Shown piece by piece: positions 46,882 through 57,265 of a stretch of 64,000 nucleotides of DNA. The stretch spans positions 310,001-374,000 of the forward strand of contig NZ_LZDD01000002.1 in the NCBI RefSeq assembly GCF_001885095.1, in the 5' to 3' direction. Position numbers and translations under genes: made by a program. This DNA is from Streptococcus bovimastitidis (GTDB lineage Bacteria; Bacillota; Bacilli; Lactobacillales; Streptococcaceae). The first letter of the stretch is position 1; every line of letters starts with the position of its first letter. The notes beneath the pieces are model-generated. The model worked only from the letters and a program-made list of their open reading frames with translations, was not told the origin of the DNA and ran no database searches.

Positions 46882-46929
46882 GAACAAGCCTTCCAAGGAA
46901 GACTTGTTCCAAAAAGACGGTGTCTTTTT
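46882..46929 (-). terminator. two tandem hairpins after bioY
   Basis: AAAAAGAC-ACC-GTCTTTTT (46911-46929), followed by a second stem GAACAAG.CTTCC / GGAAG.CTTGTTC (46882-46909). The first lies closest to bioY and has T5. Confidence 0.75.
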
Positions 46930-46934
46930 ACTCA

Positions 46935-47471
46935 CTATTTAGCATTAATGTAAGATTCACGCAACTTATAAGCAATTATAGTTGCAAGACCTGCTTTAAT
47001 GGTATCACCTGGGATAAAGACCAAATTAGAGACTAAAGCAGCTCCAAGTGGCATACCTGTGTGGATGGACATCCAGGTAGCACCAATTAAGTCTACTAAG
47101 AGAACACCAGCCAACCAAATCAAAGCAAAGAGGATGACTTTGTTTTGCGACTGAAGGGCTTTATACAAGCCTGCAAAAACGAAAGGTACTAATAACCAGG
47201 CAAAAACATAACCTGCTGTTGGGCCCATAAAAACCGGTAAGGTTGTCGCTTTGCCTGAGAATACTGGAACAATAAAGCCAATCAGCATAAAGAGCAGAAC
47301 AGAAAGACTCCCTCGTCTTCCACCAAGAATTAGAGCTGCCAACATAATCCCCATATTTTGGAGAACAATTGGGACCGGAATAAAACCCAAGGGAATGGCT
47401 GGGATAAAGCCTAAAATAATGATAAGTGTTGTCATCATGGCCATATAGGCTAGATCTTTGGTTTTAAACAT
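46935..47471 (-). CDS. bioY: biotin transporter substrate-binding subunit BioY
   Basis: S-component of an ECF-type vitamin transporter. The 178-residue protein has six helices and the family segments GFIPVPIVLQNMG (about residue 30) and FMGPTAGYVFAW (about residue 80). The shared ECF energising module is not in this window. It begins 2 bp after the CHY zinc-finger gene, so both are made from one mRNA. Confidence 0.92.
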   Translation of the reverse strand: MFKTKDLAYMAMMTTLIIILGFIPAIPLGFIPVPIVLQNMGIMLAALILGGRRGSLSVLLFMLIGFIVPVFSGKATTLPVFMGPTAGYVFAWLLVPFVFAGLYKALQSQNKVILFALIWLAGVLLVDLIGATWMSIHTGMPLGAALVSNLVFIPGDTIKAGLATIIAYKLRESYINAK

Positions 47472-47473
47472 GG

Positions 47474-47779
47474 TTACTCCTTTTTAAAATAGATATCTTT
47501 GTGAAGAGCACATTTAGGATTAAAGGCTTTTTGACAATAGGGACAAAATCCTTTCTGATAAGAAGCCAGGTTAAGCTGATTCTTACAGGCGCCACAGACT
47601 ACTGGATAAACTTCTTCTTTACCGCTGGGCTCAAAGGGATGGTCTTCTAGTGAGTCGTGGCACTGATAACAGGCATAATATTTTTGACAGGCTTGGCATT
47701 TTAAAGTAGCAATATCCAAGTCACTATGATAATGTCGGCAACGTGATTCCTGATCTAAGTCAATTCCAAAATATTCCAT
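47474..47779 (-). CDS. CHY-type zinc-finger protein
   Basis: 101 residues rich in Cys/His pairs (CRHYHSDLD, CQACQKYYACYQCHD, CGACKNQ, CPYCQKAFNPKCALH), matching CHY zinc-finger domains and giving about ten metal-binding residues. Biochemical role is unclear. Pairing with bioY is seen in other streptococci but the reason is unknown. Confidence 0.82.
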   Translation of the reverse strand: MEYFGIDLDQESRCRHYHSDLDIATLKCQACQKYYACYQCHDSLEDHPFEPSGKEEVYPVVCGACKNQLNLASYQKGFCPYCQKAFNPKCALHKDIYFKKE

Positions 47780-47794
47780 ATGAACTCTTTTCTG

Positions 47795-47857
47795 TAGCTT
47801 AGTTTAAGCTAATTCCAAAAACTTGTCAACCTCATTTTTGTTACTGGGTAACAAAAA
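47795..47857 (-). promoter_or_regulatory. promoter and two operator-like palindromes before the CHY-bioY operon
   Basis: TTGACA (47824-47829), 17-base spacer, TAAACT (47801-47806). One palindrome, TAGCTTA-GTT-TAAGCTA (47795-47811), overlaps the -10. A second, with perfect 10-bp arms TTTTTGTTAC / GTAACAAAAA (47835-47844 and 47848-47857), lies just upstream of the -35. Their placement suggests repression, perhaps by a biotin-responsive protein. Confidence 0.55.
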
Positions 47858-47863
47858 GACAAT

Positions 47864-47888
47864 TAAAAAACAGAGATCAACTCTGTTT

Positions 47889-47890
<2 letters not shown>
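47864..47890 (-). terminator. tgt terminator
   Basis: AAAACAGAG / CTCTGTTTT stem with T-run on the minus strand, overlapping the tgt stop. Confidence 0.82.
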
Positions 47891-49088
<1,198 letters not shown>

Positions 49089-49183
49089 TTACCTTGCTCT
49101 TTTTGCTTTCTTATTCTAACAGATTTTTGAGGATTTGTCATGGCAAATCACTAGCGTATAAGTATGAAAAGATTGAAGCCTTA

Positions 49184-49192
49184 TGCTATAAT
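49184..49192 (+). promoter_or_regulatory. extended -10 promoter of the DUF975-like gene
   Basis: TGCTATAAT (extended -10 type) 24 bases before the ATG at 49217. GGAG is the ribosome-binding site. Confidence 0.6.
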
Positions 49193-49216
49193 AAAGACTA
49201 GACAAAAGGAGCCCCA

Positions 49217-49990
49217 ATGAAATCATCAGACTTTAAAAAACAGGCAAAAAGCCTACTAAAAAACTTGCCTGGCAAACAACAACTTTTTTTTATTCCCATT
49301 ATCTTTATCATTGCACTTATCGCTGTTCAAATCCACCAAAATGCCATAATTGATTCAGGAGTCCAAACATCTGTTTTTGCCGATTTATTCCCAACTTTAC
49401 TCAATATTTTAGCTAGTTTCTTTGGGCTATCAGCCACTTTTACCATGCTAAAAGTCATCCAAAATAAACAAAGAGAAGTGTCTTTCAATGACTTACCTCT
49501 TTCGTTTTCATCAAATCTATTTTGGAAAATTATCATTGTCGGTTTTATTAAATGGCTGTTACTAATCGTTTGGTCCCTCCTCTTCTTACTAGGGCTAGCT
49601 CTAGTAGTTTTAGGTATCTATATGAGGCAAAGTAATGGCTGGAGTACAGCTTTATGGGTACTCATCTCCGGAATCCTTATCGGTCTTATTGGTAGCACAA
49701 TCTCTATCAACCGTCAATACGCCTATTCCAAAGTCAACCCTATTCTCTTTGAATTAGTTGAGAGCGGACAATACATTGGACCTGCTGACGTTATCGACCG
49801 TAGTGTTGCTTTAACCAAAGGTTATAAGTGGAAAAATTTCCTCCTTCACCTTACCTTTTTTGGCTGGCTACTCCTTTCCATCTTATCTTTTGGAATCCTA
49901 TTTGTATATGTTTATCCCTATTTGATAACCAGCGAGCTTTATTTCTATGAACACTTAAAAATGCTGAAAGCAGAGACCCGTTCAAACTAA
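49217..49990 (+). CDS. DUF975-family membrane protein
   Basis: 257 residues with about six membrane helices. The segment GPADVIDRSVALTKGYKW before the last helices is typical of DUF975. The family is of unknown function. It is flanked by an extended -10 promoter and a terminator, so it is a single-gene unit. Confidence 0.78.
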   Translation: MKSSDFKKQAKSLLKNLPGKQQLFFIPIIFIIALIAVQIHQNAIIDSGVQTSVFADLFPTLLNILASFFGLSATFTMLKVIQNKQREVSFNDLPLSFSSNLFWKIIIVGFIKWLLLIVWSLLFLLGLALVVLGIYMRQSNGWSTALWVLISGILIGLIGSTISINRQYAYSKVNPILFELVESGQYIGPADVIDRSVALTKGYKWKNFLLHLTFFGWLLLSILSFGILFVYVYPYLITSELYFYEHLKMLKAETRSN

Positions 49991-50007
49991 GATATATGAA
50001 AACACAT

Positions 50008-50040
50008 AAAATAGCCACCTCTTCTGAGATGGCTATTTTT
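50008..50040. terminator. bidirectional terminator between DUF975-like gene and perR
   Basis: AAAATAGCCA and TGGCTATTTTT arms with T-run on plus and A-run (T on minus). Confidence 0.82.
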
Positions 50041-50046
50041 GTTAGA

Positions 50047-50523
50047 CTAATAGAGTCGTTTACTTTTCTTTTGGCATTCTGGACAGATTCCATAGGCAAT
50101 AATCGGAATACGAGTAATCCGATAGCCCGTTTGTACATAAGCCTCTTTTGCCACATCCATAACATCAACATCCATAAAGTCAGCAATTTTACCACAGTCT
50201 TCACAGACAACATTGACGTGTTGGTGACCCATAAAGTCATAATAGGTCGTTGAATCATTGGAAATTTTAATTTCTGAAACAAAACCTTCGTCTACAAGTA
50301 CTTTTAAATTATTGTAGACTGTCGCTAAACTCATATTGGGAAAATCATCTTTCAAGTCCCGATAAATTTTGTCAGCACTTGGATGTTCTTGCGACAAGAC
50401 CATATATGAAATAATAGCTTTACGGGTTTCCGTAATTCTAATATGTTTTTCACGTAGATGCTCTAAAACATTTTCAAAGGCATCTAAAGCTTGTTGGTTA
50501 TGTGAATGAACATCCATAAACAA
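50047..50523 (-). CDS. perR: peroxide-responsive Fur-family repressor PerR
   Basis: 158 residues. The winged helix has DFPNMSLATVYNNLKVLVDEG. The metal/peroxide-sensing C-terminal part has DFMGHQHVNVVCEDCGK and a second zinc pair CPECQ. The Fur paralogues are harder to separate, but this size and motif pattern fit streptococcal PerR, which controls oxidative-stress and iron genes. An extended -10 (TGTTATAAT, 50558-50566) overlaps the end of the preceding gene. Confidence 0.88.
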   Translation of the reverse strand: MFMDVHSHNQQALDAFENVLEHLREKHIRITETRKAIISYMVLSQEHPSADKIYRDLKDDFPNMSLATVYNNLKVLVDEGFVSEIKISNDSTTYYDFMGHQHVNVVCEDCGKIADFMDVDVMDVAKEAYVQTGYRITRIPIIAYGICPECQKKSKRLY

Positions 50524-50558
50524 TCTCCTTATTTTTCTAGCGGGTATTTATATTCTCA

Positions 50559-50990
50559 TTATAACATGAAGTTACGGTAATCAATTTTTAGGCAACGATT
50601 CATGACAATAGCTTTTTTTCCGGCTGCTCTTAAAATAGCTTCTGCTTCCTGGTTTTCCAAGCCCAGTTGTGCCCAAAAAACTTTGGCGTCTGTTTCTAAA
50701 AATTCTTTAGCAACTTGCGGAAGAAACTCACTGCGTCTGAAGACGTCAACAATATCAACCGCTACTGGAATATCTTTTAAGCTAGCATAGACTCTTTCAC
50801 CTAAGATTTCTTGTCCAACTAATTTGGGATTGACTGGAATAATCTGATATCCCATAGCCTGCATAAATTTAGCTACCCCATAGGCTGCTGTCTCTGTCCG
50901 ATCTGACAAACCAACTACGGCAATTGTATTAGTTTCTTGCAGATAAGTTTTTATAGTTTCATCAGAAGGGTTTTGAAAATGATAGGTCAT
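50559..50990 (-). CDS. CoA-binding (YccU-like) protein
   Basis: 143 residues with a Rossmann fold of the CoA-binding domain family: IAVVGLSDRTETAAYGVAKFM (about residues 23-43), PVNPKLVGQEILGERVY and VFWAQLGLEN. No catalytic partner domain is present. Role unknown; related proteins bind CoA or regulate metabolism. It ends where the perR promoter begins. Confidence 0.85.
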   Translation of the reverse strand: MTYHFQNPSDETIKTYLQETNTIAVVGLSDRTETAAYGVAKFMQAMGYQIIPVNPKLVGQEILGERVYASLKDIPVAVDIVDVFRRSEFLPQVAKEFLETDAKVFWAQLGLENQEAEAILRAAGKKAIVMNRCLKIDYRNFML

Positions 50991-51192
50991 TTGTGCTCCT
51001 CTTTTTCTACGAGCTTAGATAAATCCAAACAAAACAGATTAGGATAAAAACTAGGGCAATCAAAAGCATTAGAACGTCTAGTTTCAAGATTTGTCATAGT
51101 AACCATTCATAGCCATTCATTGTCGTGCAAAAACCTTCTTTTTCATCCCATTATAACACAAGTTAGAAAAATGAGAAATATATTCTAAAAGG

Positions 51193-53838
51193 TTACTTGG
51201 CTTCGTACCATGACTGTCCAGAATTTTCGTCAGCCCGTAGTGGAACCGCTAATTCTACCGCGCTTTCCATGGTCTCTTTGACCAATTGTTTGACAGCGTC
51301 TAGCTCATCCTTAGGAACTTCTAAGACAATTTCATCGTGTACTTGTAGTAACATTTGAGCTTTAAAGGCACCATTCTCCAATGCCTTATCTAAATTAATC
51401 ATGGCGATTTTGAGAATATCGGCTGCGCTTCCTTGAATTGGCGAGTTAATGGCTGTCCGCTCCGCAAAGGATCTGACGTTGAAATTGCGAGAGTTGATAT
51501 CCGGTAATTCACGACGGCGTTTAAAGAGGGTTTCCACATAGCCCTTATCTTTGGCTTCGCGTACTACAGAATCCATGTAGTTTTTGATACCAGGGTAACG
51601 TTCAAAGTAGGTATCAATATAATCACGCGCCTGTTTACGACTAATACCCAAGTTGTTAGACAAGCCAAAATCTGAAATACCATAGACGATTCCAAAGTTA
51701 ACGGCCTTAGCATTACGACGGTCATTAGCAGTTACATCTTCTTCCTTGTCGATACCAAAGACACGCATAGCAGTTGACGTATGGATGTCCGCATTTTCAT
51801 TGAAGGCAGTAATTAAGTGGTCATCACCTGATATATGAGCCAAGACCCTTAATTCAATCTGTGAATAGTCTGAACTTAAGAGTAGAGAATCTGGTGCTGA
51901 TGCTGTGAAAGCCTTACGAATCAAGCGTCCCTGCTCCATCCGGATTGGGATATTTTGCAAGTTAGGGTCAATACTAGACAGACGACCCGTTTGGGTTAAA
52001 TCTTGAACATAACGGGTATGGATCTTACCGTCTTCCATAATGTAGTCTTGTAGACCAATTAAATAAGTCGATTGTAATTTTGTGATTTGACGATAGTCCA
52101 AAATTTTAGCAACAACAGGTGCAATTGGGGCCAAGCGTTCCAAAACATCAACAGCAGTTGAATAGCCTGTTTTGGTTTTCTTAGTCATTTCAAGAGGTAG
52201 TTGCATTTTCTCAAAGAGAATGACACCCAATTGTTTTGGTGAGTTAATATTGAATTCTTCACCCGCAAGCTCATAAATTTCTTTCGTCAAGGTTTCAATA
52301 ATTTTCTTATTTTGCTCAGCCATCTCAACTAAGGTTTCTTTATTAACCTTAATCCCTCGGATTTCCATCTTAGCAAGCACATTGGCTAGAGGTAACTCAA
52401 TGTTTTGGTAGAGGTCTTCTTGTTCATTAATAGCCAGTTTTTCTAACATGACTGGTTGACTTTCCACCAAGACAGCTACTTTACGGGCTAAGTGCGCAAA
52501 AAGAAGCTCTTTTTCTGGGAAGCCACGTTTAACCCCTTTACCATAAACCAGATCATCAGCTTCTAAAGGAATAGAGGTATGTTGACGAGCGATGGTTGAT
52601 AGTTGGTTATCATCAACATTGGACAAGAGATAGTTGGCCAAACGGGCGTCATAAGCCACCTGCTCTAGGTCAATGTCCATATGACTTAGAAGGACCTTGA
52701 CACGTTTAAAGTCGTAGGTTGCCATTGGTTTTTCCAAGACTTTTTTAAATAAGGGCTGGCGCAGCAAATCAGGGTTTTGACTCACATAAATGGCGTCTTT
52801 ATTCCCCCAAGCAAAGCTCGAAATGGCTTGGCGGTGATAATTATCATTTAAAATTTCAAAATAGAAAAGGTCTTGGTCAGAGAACATGTCTTCTGTTACC
52901 TGATCAGTCACTTCCTGGTAGCTGATTTCAGCAACCGGTTCACTTGGCATTTGCCCTGTCAATGCTTCACGGAATTGATTGAATTCCATTTCTTCATAGA
53001 ATTTCGCAAGACTTTCAATTTGTGGTCCATGGTAAACCAAGTCTTCTAAGCCAATGGTGATTGGCGCCTGAGTATTGATGGTTGCCAAAGTCTTAGACAG
53101 AAAGGCTTTTTCCTTATCATTAATCAAGTTTTCTTTCATTTTTGAAGCCTTGAAGCTATCAATATTGTCATAAATACCTTCTAGTGTTCCAAATTCATGC
53201 AGTAACTTGAGACCTGTTTTTTCACCAATTTTGGTAACCCCTGGAATATTATCTGATTTATCTCCCATTAAGGCTTTGAGGTCAATAAATTGATCAGGCG
53301 TCAGACCCATTTTTTCCATCAGGTAGGCCGGAGTGAATTCTTCAAATTCCGCCACTCCCTTTTTAGAAATCTCGACCACGGTATTCTCGTCAGTCAATTG
53401 AATCAAGTCCTTATCACCACTAACAATGGTCACATCGAAAGGCACTTCTGTCCGCTCAGCCATTTTATCAAGAGTCCCAATAATATCATCAGCTTCATAA
53501 TTCGCTAAGTCATAGAAAGGCACCCCGAGAGCTGTCAGCATTTCACGGATATAAGGAAATTGCTCGCGGAATTCATCCGGAGTCTTAGCACGTCCAGCCT
53601 TGTAGTCGGCGTACATATCGGTCCGGAAAGTAGTTTTGCCCGCATCAAATGCCACCAGAATATGAGTCGGTTGGACCCGCTTCATCATATGGTCCAACAT
53701 CAAGTGGAAGCCATAAATCGCATTGGTGTGTAGGCCTGACTGATTCCGGAAACGATCAATTTGATTGTACAGAGCGAAAAAGGCACGAAAGGCTACTGAT
53801 GAGCCGTCAATTAATAATAATTTATTCTTGTTTTCCAT
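51193..53838 (-). CDS. polA: DNA polymerase I
   Basis: 881 residues from the ATG at 53838 (MENKNKLLLIDGSS). The 5'-3' exonuclease domain (1-290) has LVAFDAGKTTFR and GDKSDNIPGV. The middle 3'-5' exonuclease domain is probably inactive: the expected Asp-x-Glu motif reads YFEILND. The polymerase domain has motifs A (DYSQIELRVLAH), B (RRNAKAVNFGIVYG) and C (QVHDEIVLE). It fills Okazaki and repair gaps. The start is only 6 bases after a TGn-TATAAT promoter. The frame also opens at an unlikely TTG 18 bases upstream. Confidence 0.94.
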   Translation of the reverse strand: MENKNKLLLIDGSSVAFRAFFALYNQIDRFRNQSGLHTNAIYGFHLMLDHMMKRVQPTHILVAFDAGKTTFRTDMYADYKAGRAKTPDEFREQFPYIREMLTALGVPFYDLANYEADDIIGTLDKMAERTEVPFDVTIVSGDKDLIQLTDENTVVEISKKGVAEFEEFTPAYLMEKMGLTPDQFIDLKALMGDKSDNIPGVTKIGEKTGLKLLHEFGTLEGIYDNIDSFKASKMKENLINDKEKAFLSKTLATINTQAPITIGLEDLVYHGPQIESLAKFYEEMEFNQFREALTGQMPSEPVAEISYQEVTDQVTEDMFSDQDLFYFEILNDNYHRQAISSFAWGNKDAIYVSQNPDLLRQPLFKKVLEKPMATYDFKRVKVLLSHMDIDLEQVAYDARLANYLLSNVDDNQLSTIARQHTSIPLEADDLVYGKGVKRGFPEKELLFAHLARKVAVLVESQPVMLEKLAINEQEDLYQNIELPLANVLAKMEIRGIKVNKETLVEMAEQNKKIIETLTKEIYELAGEEFNINSPKQLGVILFEKMQLPLEMTKKTKTGYSTAVDVLERLAPIAPVVAKILDYRQITKLQSTYLIGLQDYIMEDGKIHTRYVQDLTQTGRLSSIDPNLQNIPIRMEQGRLIRKAFTASAPDSLLLSSDYSQIELRVLAHISGDDHLITAFNENADIHTSTAMRVFGIDKEEDVTANDRRNAKAVNFGIVYGISDFGLSNNLGISRKQARDYIDTYFERYPGIKNYMDSVVREAKDKGYVETLFKRRRELPDINSRNFNVRSFAERTAINSPIQGSAADILKIAMINLDKALENGAFKAQMLLQVHDEIVLEVPKDELDAVKQLVKETMESAVELAVPLRADENSGQSWYEAK

Positions 53839-53844
53839 AGCCTT

Positions 53845-53853
53845 ATTATAACA
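53845..53853 (-). promoter_or_regulatory. extended -10 promoter abutting the polA start
   Basis: Minus-strand TGT-TATAAT, ending 6 bases before the polA ATG; transcription would begin at or one base from the A. No good -35. It indicates a leaderless or nearly leaderless polA message unless transcription comes from further upstream. Confidence 0.5.
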
Positions 53854-53887
53854 CAAGCCTTCTGGTTTCGACGTTTTTAAGCCATCG

Positions 53888-53921
53888 ACAAAAAAGAGCC
53901 AAAGACAATTGTCATGGCTCT
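53888..53921 (-). terminator. terminator of opuA operon
   Basis: AGAGCC / GGCTCT outer stem with an inner ACAATTGT palindrome, then T6 on the minus strand. Confidence 0.82.
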
Positions 53922-53936
53922 AAACATTTTAGGAGC

Positions 53937-55670
53937 TTATTTAGTATCGGTCCATTTCTTAACCTTATCTTTGTTGGCTTTAATCCATTTCTTAGCAGCA
54001 TCTTCTGGTTTCATTCCATTATTCATGTCTAACATAACAGATTCCATATCTTCTGTTGTCCAGTAGAAATTGTCAACAATCTTATAAAGTTCTGGCATGT
54101 CTTTTTTCAAGCCCAAACGAGCAAGTGTTTGAATATTTTCTTCACCTCCAAGGGTTTTCTTAGGGTCTTTCAAATATTTCAAATCATATTTTGAGAACAT
54201 CCAGTGTGGCGACCAACCGGTCACAATAATTTCTTCTTTATTCTTATAAGCTTGGTCTAAAGAGGTCGTCATAGCCCCTGTTGATGAAAGGACTAGTTCC
54301 CAATCAGACAAGTTTGGATAAGCTTTAATGGTTTTTTGTGTAGCAGTGGTAATCCCTGCACCCGGCTCAATACCAGTAATCTTTTTCTTAGCTTGATCTG
54401 ATAAATCCTCAATACTATTAACATCTTTCATGTATTTAGGAACAACAAGACCTAATTTAGTCCCTTTCAAGTTAGGACCTAAATCATCAACCTGATCCTT
54501 GTATTTCTTCATGTGTTCCGCTTGCGTTACAGGTAACCATGGACTTACTGTAAAGTCAGCATTCCCGTTGGCAACTGTCTGCCACATAACGGCATTATCA
54601 AGTGGGGTCATCTCAACACGGTAGCCTTCCTGTTTTAGAACTTCCGCGATGACGTTGGTTGAAGCAATTTCAGAATCCCATTGCATATAGGCAATTTTGA
54701 CTTTTTCACCCTTTTCACCAGAACCCCCAGCCATTGTTGTGAAAGAATGGCCAAGCGCTGCAAGAATAAAGAGCGCTAAGACAGCTAAACCAACCACTTT
54801 ATTGGTCTTACCGGCTGCCGCTTTGTCTTCCTGCTTACTGTTGATACTTTGCGTTGTTCGGTCTAAAATAATGGCTAAAATAACCAAGGCTAAACCAGAA
54901 ACAAAACCAGTACCGATATCAGCATGTTGTAAGGCTGACAAGACTTCGCGTCCAAGACCAGGCGCCCCAATCATCGAACCGGTAACCACCATTGAAAGGG
55001 CAAGCATCATGGTCTGGTTAATACCAGCCATAATAGTATTTTTAGCTAATGGTAACTCTACTTTTAAGAGCTTTTGTTGTGGCGTTGAACCGAAAGCGTC
55101 CGACGCTTCGACTAATTCTGTCGAAATGTTTCGAATTCCTAAATTGGTAAAACGAACCGTTGGGGGTAGGGCAAAGATAACAGATGCGAAGACCCCGGGA
55201 ACCATCCCGATACCAAAGAAGGCAACAGCCGGAATCAGGTAGACGAAGGCCGGCATGGTTTGCATGAAGTCCAAAACGGGATTTATGATATTACGAACCA
55301 TTGTACTTTTAGCCATCCAAATACCAAGAGGAACCCCGATAATAATGGAAATCAAACTAGCCACTAATACCAAGGTAAAGGTATTAATCAAATGTTCCCA
55401 GAGGCCCTGATTATAGATAAAGAGCAGCCCTAAGAAAGTAAAGATTGGGAGTGGCCACTTTTTCTTAGAGATGAAAAAGACTGCCACTGTGACTAAAAGA
55501 ATAAATAACAATGGTGGGATAAAGAGGAGAACACTGGTCATCCAATCCATTAAGAAGCTACCAATGCTTTGCAGGATATCAAATAATCCAGAGAAGGTTT
55601 TGGTTAGCCATTCAGTAAATGATTCTACCAGCTTGGCTACTGGTAATTTTGTTTCTAATATCTTATTCAA
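53937..55670 (-). CDS. opuAB: glycine betaine ABC transporter, permease fused to substrate-binding domain
   Basis: 577 residues. The N-terminal half has about eight helices and the permease EAA-type loop (ASDAFGSTPQQKLLKVELP, about residue 190). Residues from about 320 form an OpuAC-type betaine-binding domain (KIAYMQWDSEIASTNV, WQTVANGNADFTVSPWLP). This fusion (BusAB/OpuABC) is normal in lactic acid bacteria. It imports glycine betaine or related solutes at high osmolarity. It follows the ATPase by 14 bp. Confidence 0.94.
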   Translation of the reverse strand: MNKILETKLPVAKLVESFTEWLTKTFSGLFDILQSIGSFLMDWMTSVLLFIPPLLFILLVTVAVFFISKKKWPLPIFTFLGLLFIYNQGLWEHLINTFTLVLVASLISIIIGVPLGIWMAKSTMVRNIINPVLDFMQTMPAFVYLIPAVAFFGIGMVPGVFASVIFALPPTVRFTNLGIRNISTELVEASDAFGSTPQQKLLKVELPLAKNTIMAGINQTMMLALSMVVTGSMIGAPGLGREVLSALQHADIGTGFVSGLALVILAIILDRTTQSINSKQEDKAAAGKTNKVVGLAVLALFILAALGHSFTTMAGGSGEKGEKVKIAYMQWDSEIASTNVIAEVLKQEGYRVEMTPLDNAVMWQTVANGNADFTVSPWLPVTQAEHMKKYKDQVDDLGPNLKGTKLGLVVPKYMKDVNSIEDLSDQAKKKITGIEPGAGITTATQKTIKAYPNLSDWELVLSSTGAMTTSLDQAYKNKEEIIVTGWSPHWMFSKYDLKYLKDPKKTLGGEENIQTLARLGLKKDMPELYKIVDNFYWTTEDMESVMLDMNNGMKPEDAAKKWIKANKDKVKKWTDTK

Positions 55671-55684
55671 ATTACTATCTCCTT

Positions 55685-56971
55685 CTACTCATTCTGCTCA
55701 GCCATTGCCGCTTGCGGCTCTAAAGAAAGAGCTGCCATTTCTTCAGCTTCTGGCTCTTTAATATCAGTAATGACGGTCTCTTCTTCCTCTTCAGGCAGGT
55801 TTGCCAAGGCCTCAATGACACGGCCACGGATAATAACACCTAGTAAACGGTTGTCTTCATCAGTTACCGCAATTGGAGCTGATGAATCGTAAATGAGTGG
55901 CATGATGTCTGTAATGGTTGTATCCTTGCTGACTGTTCGTACCTCACGGTCGATAACTTCGTCCAAAGGAACTCCACGTTTCCGTGCATCAATGGCCGCA
56001 TCAGCGGTCAGTGTTCCAACCAATTGACGACGACGGTTTGTTGCCATCAGCATGGATACTTCTTCCGTGTGCATTCTGTTAAGGGCAACTTGCGGTCCGT
56101 CAATTCCAACAGTGGTTGTGAATGGCTTAATCATGATATTTTGAGCCGTTAAGACTTTTGACCGGTCGACATCTTCAACGAATTCACGAACGAAATCATT
56201 GGCAGGTTTGGTTAGAATTTCTTCACCAGTGCCAATTTGCATGATTTGCCCATCTTTCATCAAAGCGATACGGTCACCAATCCGAAGGGCTTCGTTTAAG
56301 TCGTGACTGATGAAAATAATGGTTTGACCAGTTGATTCTTGAAGGTCAATTAATTCATCCTGCATATCACGACGGATGAGAGGGTCGAGGGCTGAGAAAG
56401 CCTCGTCCATCAAGAGGATCTTAGGGCCATTGGCTAGGGCTCTGGCTAGACCAACACGCTGTTGCATCCCACCGGATAATTGGTTAGGGTATTGATCTTT
56501 AAAATTTAAGAGACCTGCGTTATCAAGAGCCTTTTCTGCACGCTCTTGACGCTCAGCTTTGGGAATACCCCTTAATTCTAATCCAAACTCAGTATTCTCC
56601 AAAATGGTCTTATGGGGAAAAAGAGCAAAGCTCTGGAAGACCATATTAATATCATGGCGACGAACTTCGCGGAGATTATCCGCATTCATCTTAGAAATAT
56701 CTTTTCCATCAAGTTCAATCGTTCCGGCTGTCGGTTCAATCAAGCGATTAATCATCCGGACCAAAGTTGATTTCCCACTTCCGGAGAGCCCCATGATAAC
56801 GAAGATCTCGCCTTCCTTAACATCAAAACTGGCATCATAAACACCTACGGTTGACCCTGTTTTTTTGAAAATTTCTGATTTATCTTTTCCTTGTTTAATC
56901 ATTTCCAAAGCAACTTTTTGTTTCTTTCCAAAGACTTTTGTTAAATGATTGACTTTTAAAATAGTTTTCAT
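55685..56971 (-). CDS. opuAA: glycine betaine ABC transporter, ATP-binding subunit
   Basis: 428 residues. The ATPase has Walker A (GLSGSGKST), signature [15 protein letters not shown] and Walker B ([13 protein letters not shown]). C-terminal tandem CBS domains (about 275-400) sense ionic strength and cyclic-di-AMP in related OpuA transporters. The end is acidic ([20 protein letters not shown]). It is first in the operon, downstream of a promoter and a leader hairpin. Confidence 0.94.
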   Translation of the reverse strand: MKTILKVNHLTKVFGKKQKVALEMIKQGKDKSEIFKKTGSTVGVYDASFDVKEGEIFVIMGLSGSGKSTLVRMINRLIEPTAGTIELDGKDISKMNADNLREVRRHDINMVFQSFALFPHKTILENTEFGLELRGIPKAERQERAEKALDNAGLLNFKDQYPNQLSGGMQQRVGLARALANGPKILLMDEAFSALDPLIRRDMQDELIDLQESTGQTIIFISHDLNEALRIGDRIALMKDGQIMQIGTGEEILTKPANDFVREFVEDVDRSKVLTAQNIMIKPFTTTVGIDGPQVALNRMHTEEVSMLMATNRRRQLVGTLTADAAIDARKRGVPLDEVIDREVRTVSKDTTITDIMPLIYDSSAPIAVTDEDNRLLGVIIRGRVIEALANLPEEEEETVITDIKEPEAEEMAALSLEPQAAMAEQNE

Positions 56972-57012
56972 CTTACTCCTCGCTTACACTAGCATTTCAC
57001 CCTGTTTGGTAT

Positions 57013-57035
57013 AAAAAAAGGAACGGAAGTTCCTC
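57013..57035 (-). terminator. terminator-like hairpin in the opuA leader
   Basis: On the minus strand GGAAC-TTCC-GTTCC is followed by seven T residues. It lies between the opuA promoter (57087-57115) and the opuAA ATG (56971). It would stop transcription after about 60 nt unless bypassed, so it could act as an attenuator. Confidence 0.65.
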
Positions 57036-57086
57036 AATCAGTTATAAAAATATAAAAAATGCTTTATTTGATAACAGAACACTATA

Positions 57087-57115
57087 ATAATATCACGTGT
57101 GGTCACTTGTGTCAA
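57087..57115 (-). promoter_or_regulatory. opuA promoter
   Basis: TTGACA (57110-57115), 17-base spacer, TATTAT (57087-57092). The spacer CAAGTGACCACACGTGA carries GTGAC/CACGTG elements that could be operator half-sites for a BusR-type repressor; the repressor gene is not in the window. Confidence 0.75.
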
Positions 57116-57224
57116 CTTTTTAGAACGAAAAAATCTTTCGAAAAAGCTCATTTGACGCCATTTTGATTTTTATGAAAGCGCTACTTAACCATTAATATAA
57201 GTGCATTAAGCCATAGTGACCACA

Positions 57225-57259
57225 TTAAAAAAGGATGTGAAATTATCTTTCGCATCCTT
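57225..57259 (-). terminator. dgkB terminator
   Basis: AAGGATGCGA / TCACATCCTT arms (one mismatch) followed by T6 on the minus strand. Confidence 0.78.
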
Positions 57260-57265
57260 GAAAAT

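Noticed and set aside
50558-50577. PerR box overlapping the perR promoter
   Set aside because: Only the first half matches TTATAAT; the second half has about four of seven matches, too weak to call.
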